Source: a virus. Taken from it: a stretch of DNA of 46,517 bases. The stretch is taken from IMG/VR virus record IMGVR_UViG_3300010885_016202, positions 1-46,517 of that record. The stretch is one strand, 5' to 3'. Below the pieces are notes generated by a model. That model did not search any database and was not told where the DNA came from. It saw only the letters and a program-made list of their open reading frames with translations. The translations under genes were made by a program, and so were the position numbers. Positions 16,110-22,771 of this stretch are shown here, in pieces (position 1 is the stretch's first letter; every line of letters starts with the position of its first letter).

Positions 16110-17071
16110 TGGAAGTTAAAGTCCCTATTGAAGAACTACGTAAGCGCAAACTGTTTGTCGCTACACCTATGTACGGTGGTATGTGTGCTGGCATGTTCTG
16201 CCGAAGCACAAACGATCTATCAGCGATTGCTGTACATTACGGCATTGAAGTTCGTTATTACTATTTGTTTAATGAGTCGCTCATCACCCGTGCTCGTAAC
16301 TATTGTGTAGACGAGTTCATGCGCTCAGATTGCACTCACTTGCTATTCATTGACAGCGACATTGGATTCAATGCTAATGACGTTATGACTATGCTTGCAT
16401 TGCAGTCAGACGAAAGTGAGTATGACATTCTTTGCGGACCATATCCTAAGAAGTGCATCTCATGGGAGAAGGTCAAGGCAGCAGTCGATAAGGGCATTGC
16501 TGATGAAGATGCTAACGTTCTAGAGAAGTTCGTAGGTGACTACGTATTCAATCCTGCCAACGGCGCAAACGAGATCAAGATTGCTGAACCAGCAGAGGTT
16601 CTCGAGTCAGGCACAGGATTCATGATGATTCGTAAAGAGGCAATGAAGCGCTTCGTAGAGAAGTATCCATACCTAACATATCGTCCTGACCATGTTCGCA
16701 CTGCAGCGTTTGATGGTTCACGAGAAATCCATGCGTTCTTTGATGCACTCATTGACAACAAGCATGCTCATATCGTGCCTGAGATCGAAGAGTTCCTTAA
16801 GAACAATCCTAAGGCAAAGTCAAATGACATCTTAGAGTTTGTAAAAGACACCAAGAAGAGTGCGTTTGGTCATGAGTATTCTAATCGATACCTATCAGAA
16901 GATTACATGTTCTGTCAATGGGCACGTAAGATTGGCTTGAAGGTTTGGTTAGCGCCATGGATTCAGTTGCAACACGTAGGTTCTTATGTGTTCGGCGGAT
17001 CATTGGCAGATTTGGCATCAGTAGGTGCAGCAGCAACCGCTGATCCAAGCAAATTGGGCAAGCGGTCCTAA
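16109..17071 (+). CDS. GT-A-type glycosyltransferase
   Basis: 320 aa. KLFVATPMYGGMCAG opens a nucleotide-sugar-binding fold; LLFIDSDIGFNANDV (about residue 78) carries a DxD-type metal motif; ESGTGFMMIRKEAM (about 166) and LSEDYMFCQWARKIGLKVWL (about 257) are acceptor- and catalytic-side segments common in such enzymes. Similar proteins occur in exo-T4 phages. Substrate unknown; DNA, lipid or virion protein are possible. It ends the deazaguanine operon, just before a hairpin terminator. Confidence 0.75.
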   Translation: MEVKVPIEELRKRKLFVATPMYGGMCAGMFCRSTNDLSAIAVHYGIEVRYYYLFNESLITRARNYCVDEFMRSDCTHLLFIDSDIGFNANDVMTMLALQSDESEYDILCGPYPKKCISWEKVKAAVDKGIADEDANVLEKFVGDYVFNPANGANEIKIAEPAEVLESGTGFMMIRKEAMKRFVEKYPYLTYRPDHVRTAAFDGSREIHAFFDALIDNKHAHIVPEIEEFLKNNPKAKSNDILEFVKDTKKSAFGHEYSNRYLSEDYMFCQWARKIGLKVWLAPWIQLQHVGSYVFGGSLADLASVGAAATADPSKLGKRS

Positions 17072-17078
17072 ATAACGC

Positions 17079-17107
17079 TTGCAATATAACCCACACTGTA
17101 CTATGAT
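17079..17107 (+). promoter_or_regulatory. Sigma70-like promoter for gene 45, inside a terminator hairpin
   Basis: TTGCAA (17079-17084), 17-nt spacer and TATGAT (17102-17107). The spacer overlaps the left arm of the terminator hairpin and the -10 box lies in its loop. Transcription would start in the right arm and reach gene 45 about 30 nt later. Confidence 0.6.
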
Positions 17108-17119
17108 ATAGTGTGGGTT
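17088..17119 (+). terminator. Rho-independent terminator before gene 45
   Basis: A perfect 10-bp stem, AACCCACACT (17088-17097) with AGTGTGGGTT (17110-17119), 12-nt loop, then a T-rich tail (TCTTTAT). It ends the deazaguanine/glycosyltransferase operon 17 nt after the stop at 17071. Confidence 0.8.
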
Positions 17120-17142
17120 TCTTTATATGATAGGAGTTCAAT

Positions 17143-17799
17143 ATGATTCTAAGTGACAAGACGACAAAGGTTCTACAGAACTTTGCAACAATCAATTCTG
17201 GTATTTTGTTTCGTAGCGGCAATGTGATCCGCACAATCTCACCTCAAAAAACAATTATGGCAAAAGCAACTGTCGATGAAACATTCGACCGTGACTTTGC
17301 TATCTTTAATCTAAATCGCTTCCTGGGTGTGTTATCACTATTCCAGAGTCCTGAGATTGTAGTAGGTGAAAAGTCAGCGACGATTGTTGCCGATAAGCAG
17401 AAATTAACTTATGTGTATGCTGATCCTACAACCTTCATGACACCTCCTGAGAAGGATGTGACGTTTCCTATTCCTGAGATTACATTTAAACTCAAAGCAG
17501 CAGATTTAGATAAGGTTAAGAAGGCAGGCAATGTAATGCAGTTGCCAGAGATCGCCATAACAGGTGATGGTGCAACAATGATGATTCGTGCGGTTGATAT
17601 GAAGAACCCAACAGCAGACGGATTCAGCATTGATGTAGCAACAACTGAGTTGAAATTCAACGCGGTATTTAAAGCAGAACAACTTATCATGCTTCCTAAT
17701 GACTATGATGTTGTGATCTCATCAAAGGGTATTTCAAAGTTTGACGCAACCAATTTGACCTATTGGGTTGCGGTAGAAGCATCTTCTACTTTTGCGTGA
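17143..17799 (+). CDS. 45: gp45 sliding clamp
   Basis: 218 aa (T4 228). FNLNRFLGVLSLFQSPEIVV and the pattern of alternating strands (VVGEKSATIVADKQKLTYVY) match the T4 clamp family; it is followed at once by genes 44, 62 and regA as in T4. The trimeric ring holds the polymerase on DNA and, in T4, activates late transcription through gp55/gp33. TAGGAG lies before the ATG. It would be the partner of the TLEGFFS tails noted for polymerase and DpdA. Confidence 0.93.
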   Translation: MILSDKTTKVLQNFATINSGILFRSGNVIRTISPQKTIMAKATVDETFDRDFAIFNLNRFLGVLSLFQSPEIVVGEKSATIVADKQKLTYVYADPTTFMTPPEKDVTFPIPEITFKLKAADLDKVKKAGNVMQLPEIAITGDGATMMIRAVDMKNPTADGFSIDVATTELKFNAVFKAEQLIMLPNDYDVVISSKGISKFDATNLTYWVAVEASSTFA

Positions 17800-17831
17800 A
17801 GTGATTAAAATTATATTATGAGGTCTACATT

Positions 17832-18773
17832 ATGTCCAGTGAACAATTCCTATGGGTCGAGAAATATCGCCCAAGGACGATTGAGGATTGCATTCTCCCC
17901 GATCATCTAAAGAAAGTATTTCAACAATTTATTGATCAAAAGAATATTCCCAATCTACTTCTAACAGGTAGTGCGGGAGTAGGTAAGACAACTGTCGCTC
18001 GTGCAATGCTAGAGCAGATTGGTGCAGACTATATCATCATTAACGGATCACTCAACGGAAACATTGATACGCTTCGTAATGAGATCATGCAGTTTGCATC
18101 GTCTGTTTCTTTCAAGGGTGGTCGCAAGTATGTGATCCTTGACGAGGCAGATTATCTTAACCCACAAAGTACACAACCTTCGTTGCGTAACTTCATGGAG
18201 GAATTCAGTAAGAACTGTGGGTTCATTCTCACATGTAATTACAAAAATCGAATCATTCCTCCACTACACTCACGCTGTTCAGTCGTTGAGTTTAAAATCG
18301 CTAAGAAAGATAAGCCGTCACTTGCTTCACAGTTTATGAAGCGAATGTTTGCTATTTTGCAGAAAGAAAATGTAAAATATGACAAGGAAGTAGTCGTTGA
18401 GATAATTACAAGATACTTTCCTGATTGGAGAAGGGTCTTAAATGAGAGCCAACGTCATTCTGCTAGCGGTTCTATTGATTCGGGTATCTTTGGTGGTGTC
18501 TCTAGCGATTCTTATAAAAGCCTTGCTGACGCATTAAAAGGTAAGAACTTTACTGCAATGCGTAAATGGGTGGGTGAGCACTCAGACGCTGATACAACGT
18601 CTCTGTTCAGACAATTATATGATAACGCAGCAGAACTCCTTGTGCCAGGATCTATTCCTAATCTGATATTGACCATTGCAGACTATCAATACAAGGCAGC
18701 ATTCGTTGCTGATCAAGAGATAAACATCGTTGCTTGCATGACTGAAATCATGAGGGATTGTACATTCAAATGA
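17832..18773 (+). CDS. 44: gp44 clamp loader large subunit
   Basis: 313 aa AAA+ ATPase (T4 319). VEKYRPRTIEDCILPDHLKK at the N-terminus, Walker A LLTGSAGVGKTT (about residue 44), Walker B VILDEADYL (about 105), and the arginine finger in LHSRCSVVEF (about 148). With gp62 it opens and loads the gp45 ring. The stop overlaps the next start. Confidence 0.96.
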   Translation: MSSEQFLWVEKYRPRTIEDCILPDHLKKVFQQFIDQKNIPNLLLTGSAGVGKTTVARAMLEQIGADYIIINGSLNGNIDTLRNEIMQFASSVSFKGGRKYVILDEADYLNPQSTQPSLRNFMEEFSKNCGFILTCNYKNRIIPPLHSRCSVVEFKIAKKDKPSLASQFMKRMFAILQKENVKYDKEVVVEIITRYFPDWRRVLNESQRHSASGSIDSGIFGGVSSDSYKSLADALKGKNFTAMRKWVGEHSDADTTSLFRQLYDNAAELLVPGSIPNLILTIADYQYKAAFVADQEINIVACMTEIMRDCTFK

Positions 18774-18997
18774 AAACATATATCCATGTAAACCAGCACA
18801 TTATTCGTTCTAATAAAAAGAATGGCACAAATGATGCAGTAATCACAATCAAGCGCGGATCTAAAAATACATACTGTAAGCGAGTGCGTATCTTAGGTCC
18901 ATCTGAAGTTATCTATGGCGGCAATGATAAAGCCATACTTTCTTGTGGGGCACGAGTCGTTATAATGACTGAAGGTGAAGTAGAGATTGTAGAATGA
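18770..18997 (+). CDS. Conserved small phage protein between genes 44 and 62
   Basis: 75 aa, beginning MKTYIHVNQHIIRSNKKNG and containing NTYCKRVRILGPSEVIYGG. I recognise this as a small protein widely shared by phages of many types, with a mostly beta-strand pattern and no known function. The ATG at 18770 overlaps the gene 44 stop, and its own stop overlaps gene 62, so it is locked into the clamp-loader operon. Confidence 0.85.
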   Translation: MKTYIHVNQHIIRSNKKNGTNDAVITIKRGSKNTYCKRVRILGPSEVIYGGNDKAILSCGARVVIMTEGEVEIVE

Positions 18998-19464
18998 ATA
19001 TCTTAGATTTGATGGCATGTATGCATGAAGATGAACCTGTAGTCAAGGAGGAGTCATACAAACTTAAGGCTCAGTTCAGTCCTTTTGATTATATTGACAG
19101 TATTAGTTTTAGTAAAAAGAATCTTCTTGAGCTCGCTGAGCATCCAGATTACGAAGAAACTAAATACAGTGCATGGATAGTGAATAAAGGTCTTTCATAT
19201 TTTCCTGATACAATAGGATATGCGAATTTCATCAATACGAATTATCATCTAGACGCAAAACTACAATATAATTTTTTAATAAATATTGTTAGTACAAAGA
19301 AGAGATATGCAAAGTGGGCTAAGAAGCCAGAATGTGGTGACATTGATATAGTAAAAAAGGTTTACGGGTATTCTCAGAAGAAAGCCGAAGTTGCTTTATC
19401 ATTGTTATCTGCTGATCAATTAGCGTCGCTAAAAAAAGAACAACAAACAGGCGGACTCAAATGA
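18994..19464 (+). CDS. 62: gp62 clamp loader small subunit
   Basis: 156 aa. YSAWIVNKGLSYFPDTIGYA (residues about 62-81) and KRYAKWAKKPE are the hallmark segments of T4-like gp62, followed by a YGYSQKKAEVALSLL helix. It combines with gp44 as one subunit per four gp44. Overlaps regA by 4 nt. Confidence 0.93.
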   Translation: MNILDLMACMHEDEPVVKEESYKLKAQFSPFDYIDSISFSKKNLLELAEHPDYEETKYSAWIVNKGLSYFPDTIGYANFINTNYHLDAKLQYNFLINIVSTKKRYAKWAKKPECGDIDIVKKVYGYSQKKAEVALSLLSADQLASLKKEQQTGGLK

Positions 19465-19856
19465 GATTATCAGTAGAATCGTTAATCGAGGTTCTTTTAA
19501 AAGAGCCTGATGACTTTCTAAAAGTTAAGGAAACGCTAACCCGTATCGGCATTGCATCTAGGAAAGACAAGACACTTTTTCAGTCTTGCCATATCCTACA
19601 CAAGCAAAAACGCTACTATATCGTACACTTTAAAGAATTATTTGCCCTTGACGGCAAACCCACCGATTTTTCTGAGACAGATGAAGGTCGTAGAAATACA
19701 ATCATCAATCTATTAGCAGAATGGGGTCTGTTGTCAATCGTTGATCCAGAAAAGACAAAGAGCCCAATCACTCCATTAAGTCAGATCAAAGTTCTTTCTT
19801 ATAAAGAAAAGAATGACTGGGCATTGGTAACAAAATATAATATTGGCAAAAAATAG
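19461..19856 (+). CDS. regA: RegA translational repressor
   Basis: 131 aa (T4 122). EPDDFLKVKETLTRIGIASR, KDKTLFQSCHILHKQKRYYI and VHFKELFALDGK are almost the T4 RegA sequence, and the end ALVTKYNIGKK matches its C-terminus. RegA binds ribosome binding sites of early phage mRNAs and represses them. Four-base overlap with gene 62, as in T4-like operons. Confidence 0.96.
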   Translation: MRLSVESLIEVLLKEPDDFLKVKETLTRIGIASRKDKTLFQSCHILHKQKRYYIVHFKELFALDGKPTDFSETDEGRRNTIINLLAEWGLLSIVDPEKTKSPITPLSQIKVLSYKEKNDWALVTKYNIGKK

Positions 19857-19890
19857 TATGTAATATTTTTTATTATTATGAGGAAGTGAA

Positions 19891-20565
19891 ATGATAGATT
19901 TTGTTAAAAAATGTAAAGTAGTGAATGAGAAAATCGATGGAATAGGTCCATGGTTTTGGACTGCATCTGACCATGGACTATGGAATATTACCAAAGACGA
20001 GTGGCCCAATCTCAAAACGCTTTGGAGCAAACATGTAACTAAGTATCGTGTCTGTGTACAGGCCGGCGGTGCTTGTGGTATGTACCCGCGACTACTATCA
20101 GAAACATTTGACAAAGTGTATACTTTTGAACCAGACCCTTTAAGCTTCCATTGCTTAACGAATAATTGTCAAACAGATAATATTTACAAGTATCACGCTG
20201 CCATCGGCGATACACATCAACTCGTTAAACTATACAGAAAGAGTCCTCATAACGTAGGTGAGAATCTAATCTCTGCAGAACACGGCGACTATGAAGTACC
20301 TATGCTAATGATTGATGACCTTGCGCTTGACATATGTGACTTCATACAACTTGACGTAGAACTCTATGAGTATCAAGCGCTGTTGGGAGCAAAGGAAACA
20401 ATCAAGAAATGTCATCCTGTTATCTCTTGTGAGAATGGGGGTGAAACATGCCTTAAGTATTTGCAAACATTAGCTCCATATCAACATGTAGGCAGCTATG
20501 GAATCGCGTCACATCGTGCTGATTATGGATTTAAATTAAATGATGACGTATACAAGGTTGTCTAA
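19891..20565 (+). CDS. FkbM-family methyltransferase, copy 1
   Basis: 224 aa. CVQAGGACGMYPRLLSETFD (SAM-binding loop, about residue 53), YTFEPDPLSFHCL (about 76) and CDFIQLDVELYEYQALLGAK (about 150) form the FkbM methyltransferase pattern. A paralogue with the same layout is encoded at 25524-26240. Targets of phage FkbM proteins are unknown; sugars or glycosylated DNA or proteins are possible. AGGAAG lies before the ATG. Confidence 0.85.
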   Translation: MIDFVKKCKVVNEKIDGIGPWFWTASDHGLWNITKDEWPNLKTLWSKHVTKYRVCVQAGGACGMYPRLLSETFDKVYTFEPDPLSFHCLTNNCQTDNIYKYHAAIGDTHQLVKLYRKSPHNVGENLISAEHGDYEVPMLMIDDLALDICDFIQLDVELYEYQALLGAKETIKKCHPVISCENGGETCLKYLQTLAPYQHVGSYGIASHRADYGFKLNDDVYKVV

Positions 20566-20735
20566 TGGCTAATCCATGGGATCCAGTCTGGATGCAAAGG
20601 CCGCCACCTAAACCTAAATGGGAATGGGACGTTGTGGGTCAAGGATTATTTGTCTGTAAACTTACACAAGACGTATCTTGGTTTAGACGCCTTCGAACTA
20701 GAATTTTTTTAGGGAGTAGGTGGAAGCGATTATAA
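20565..20735 (+). CDS. Small conserved phage protein, 56 aa
   Basis: Starts MANPWDPVWMQRPPPKPKWE and ends with a basic tail (RTRIFLGSRWKRL). Rich in Trp and Pro at the N-terminus. The ATG shares a base with the upstream stop (TAATG). I think similar proteins occur in other T4-like phages but know no function. A late promoter overlaps its stop codon. Confidence 0.7.
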   Translation: MANPWDPVWMQRPPPKPKWEWDVVGQGLFVCKLTQDVSWFRRLRTRIFLGSRWKRL

Positions 20736-20738
20736 ATA
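20731..20738 (+). promoter_or_regulatory. T4-type late promoter upstream of hsp20
   Basis: Exact TATAAATA, the T4 late consensus, overlapping the stop codon of the preceding gene and 63 nt before the hsp20 start. Recognised in T4 by gp55/gp33/gp45-modified RNA polymerase. Confidence 0.8.
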
Positions 20739-20740
20739 AT

Positions 20741-20770
20741 ATTGCTGATGCCTTCGGGGTCAGTATTTTT
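20741..20770 (+). terminator. TTCG-tetraloop hairpin with T tract
   Basis: ATTGCTGATGCC and GGGTCAGTAT form a stem with one bulge and some wobble pairs, closed by the very stable C(TTCG)G tetraloop and followed by TTTTT. It could end transcripts from the regA/methyltransferase side. Because the late promoter at 20731 starts right at its 5' edge, it may also be the 5'-terminal hairpin of the hsp20 late mRNA. Confidence 0.65.
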
Positions 20771-20800
20771 CAACAACCTTGCTTTAACTAGGAGGCACTT

Positions 20801-21292
20801 ATGAATACTTCGTTCTATTCAGTTGGGTTCGATCATTTCTTCGATCACTTGGCAAATGTACATTCGCACTTTGCTAAATCACTAACCACAACATACCCAC
20901 CGCACAATATCAAGCAACTTGATGAGGAAAAATACCTCATTGAATTAGCCGTTGCAGGCTTTACAAAGCATGATATTGATATGCATTTGAAAGATAATAT
21001 CTTAACTGTCAAAGGTAAGCACCAAACATTGGATCGCTTACTAGAAGATGGTGTAGATCAAAAGTACTTGCACAAGGGCATCTCAGACCGAGAGTTCGAG
21101 CGTAAGTTTGTTCTTGCAGAACATGTTGAAGTGACAGACGCTTCTCTCCGTGATGGTATGCTCAAAGTTTATATTGAGCGTATTATCCCCGAGGACAAGC
21201 GTCCCAAGAAAATTAATATTAATGATGGTGTACTGACACCTGCAAGCACAGCAGAGTTTTTAGCAGAAGGAGCAAAACACTCCTCCCGCTAA
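20801..21292 (+). CDS. Hsp20 small heat-shock protein
   Basis: 163 aa. An alpha-crystallin domain starts near residue 45: KYLIELAVAGFTKHDIDMHL, DNILTVKGKH, FERKFVLAEHVEVTDASLRD and GMLKVYIERIIPEDKRPKKI. Phage small heat-shock proteins are common in exo-T4 phages and are thought to hold structural proteins or lysis factors in soluble form. Driven by an exact late promoter. AGGAGG precedes the ATG. Confidence 0.93.
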   Translation: MNTSFYSVGFDHFFDHLANVHSHFAKSLTTTYPPHNIKQLDEEKYLIELAVAGFTKHDIDMHLKDNILTVKGKHQTLDRLLEDGVDQKYLHKGISDREFERKFVLAEHVEVTDASLRDGMLKVYIERIIPEDKRPKKININDGVLTPASTAEFLAEGAKHSSR

Positions 21293-21300
21293 TATAAATA
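21293..21300 (+). promoter_or_regulatory. T4-type late promoter upstream of the lysin
   Basis: Exact TATAAATA immediately after the hsp20 stop codon and 71 nt before the lysin start. Same consensus and similar distance as at 20731. Confidence 0.8.
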
Positions 21301-21304
21301 CTCT

Positions 21305-21328
21305 GGGGGGGAGGCAACTCCCCCTTTA
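21305..21328 (+). terminator. GCAA-tetraloop GC-rich hairpin
   Basis: GGGGGAG (21307-21313) pairs perfectly with CTCCCCC (21318-21324) across a GCAA tetraloop of the GNRA type, then TTT. It may terminate hsp20 transcripts or form the 5' end of the lysin late mRNA, which should begin within a few bases of it. Confidence 0.65.
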
Positions 21329-21371
21329 ACATCGAATTTAACATCACTTGCATTTTGCATTAGGGGGATTT

Positions 21372-21983
21372 ATGTTGGCATTGAATATATTACAGCAGCT
21401 CTGCACACATGCCACCCCTGCCACAATACAAGTTTATGTTGATCCTCTCAACAAGACATTCACCAAATACAACATCAACACCAACCAGCACATTGCTGCA
21501 TTTCTATCTCAAGTCCTCGTAGAATCCGGCGAATTTAAATTCATAAAAGAGAATTTGAACTATTCTGTGCAAGGATTGCTAACTACTTTTCCTAAGTACT
21601 TCACAGCACAATCTGCCATTGAGTACGCCCATAACCAACAAGCAATTGCTAGTAAGGTCTATGCGAACCGCTTAGGCAATGGTGATGAGGCCTCACACGA
21701 TGGATATACCTATCGTGGTCGAGGGTTAATTCAGATTACAGGTAAAGCAGCGTACACACAACTTGCACATGATTTAAGTGTGCCATTAGAAAACATAATT
21801 ACATACATGGAATCCGTTGAAGGCGCAACTACATCAGCAGGTTGGTTCTGGAATAGAAACAATTTAAACGCTTTAGCAGATACAGGCGACATTACTGCTG
21901 TATCTAAAAGAGTGAATGGCGGCACAAACGGGCTACAAGATAGAATCAAATACTATAATAAAGCGTTAGCTCTCTTGGGGTAG
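21372..21983 (+). CDS. Glycoside hydrolase family 19 (chitinase-like) endolysin
   Basis: 203 aa. NTNQHIAAFLSQVLVESGEF (with the catalytic-type Glu), FKFIKENLNYSVQGLLTTFP, DGYTYRGRGLIQITGKAAY and VSKRVNGGTNGLQDR match GH19-type phage lysins that cut peptidoglycan glycan strands. No signal peptide is seen, so a separate holin is expected. GGGGGA supports the ATG at 21372 over an earlier ATG at 21348. Under late promoter control. Confidence 0.9.
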   Translation: MLALNILQQLCTHATPATIQVYVDPLNKTFTKYNINTNQHIAAFLSQVLVESGEFKFIKENLNYSVQGLLTTFPKYFTAQSAIEYAHNQQAIASKVYANRLGNGDEASHDGYTYRGRGLIQITGKAAYTQLAHDLSVPLENIITYMESVEGATTSAGWFWNRNNLNALADTGDITAVSKRVNGGTNGLQDRIKYYNKALALLG

Positions 21984-21985
21984 TC

Positions 21986-22723
21986 ATGCAGGCATTCACC
22001 GGATTTATTAACGAGGGTATGAACCTTACGTTAGAATATCATGACGAACTCAATCCTCTTCTATGGCAAGATGAGGATATGAAACCCAAAGTCCGTGAGC
22101 GTCTTTTGCAGATTGGTAAGATGTGGGCAGCATTTGCTCGTATTCCTGAGGATGCCATTCGTGATGTTGTTCTTACAGGTGGCAACGCCAACTACAACTA
22201 TACCGCATATTCAGATCTAGATGTTCACTTGCTTGTTAATCTTACTAAGATTCCTGGCGACAAAGATTCGCTAGACGAGCGTTTATATGATAAGAAAGTG
22301 CTTTGGGCGTACAAGCATCCTAATTTAACTGTCATGGGATATCCTGTAGAACTATATGCACAGGACTATCGTCAAGGTGTTGCCTCACAACAAGGTGAAT
22401 ACTCATTGATGAAAGGTCGATGGTTGTACAAGCCAAACATCTTGACTCACCCTGACTTTGAAAATGATACTGCTTTGCTTGCTAAGATTGATGAATACAA
22501 AGATATGATAGAACATATTCTATCAGAGCCTGGCGACCATACAGGTGAAATTAATAAACTAAAAGAAAAGTTCCACAACATGAGATCTGCTGGTATACAG
22601 CGCTCAGGTGAATTTTCTATGGAAAACTTAATTTATAAAGAATTAAGAAATCGTGGATACATTACTAAACTGAATGATTACCTCCAGAAAAAGCGTGATG
22701 AGCTTCTATCCTTAAACGCTTGA
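21986..22723 (+). CDS. Nucleotidyltransferase-fold protein
   Basis: 245 aa. VVLTGGNANYNYTAYSDLDV followed by HLLV (about residues 61-84) has the nucleotidyltransferase G-(G/S)...DxD pattern; MGYPVELYAQD near 127 may supply the third carboxylate. The C-terminal half is helical (HTGEINKLKEKFHNM). The family occurs in exo-T4 phages with no known substrate. Nucleotide transfer to RNA, protein or a small molecule is possible. The stop TGA lies within the -35 box of the gene 43 promoter. Confidence 0.75.
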   Translation: MQAFTGFINEGMNLTLEYHDELNPLLWQDEDMKPKVRERLLQIGKMWAAFARIPEDAIRDVVLTGGNANYNYTAYSDLDVHLLVNLTKIPGDKDSLDERLYDKKVLWAYKHPNLTVMGYPVELYAQDYRQGVASQQGEYSLMKGRWLYKPNILTHPDFENDTALLAKIDEYKDMIEHILSEPGDHTGEINKLKEKFHNMRSAGIQRSGEFSMENLIYKELRNRGYITKLNDYLQKKRDELLSLNA

Positions 22724-22748
22724 TTTTTTCTGGGATGTGTGTTATGAT
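22720..22748 (+). promoter_or_regulatory. Sigma70-like promoter for gene 43
   Basis: TTGATT (22720-22725), 17-nt spacer and TATGAT (22743-22748), ending 23 nt before the polymerase start codon. The -35 box contains the TGA stop of the upstream gene. Confidence 0.65.
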
Positions 22749-22771
22749 AAAACATAACTGTGAGGTACATG

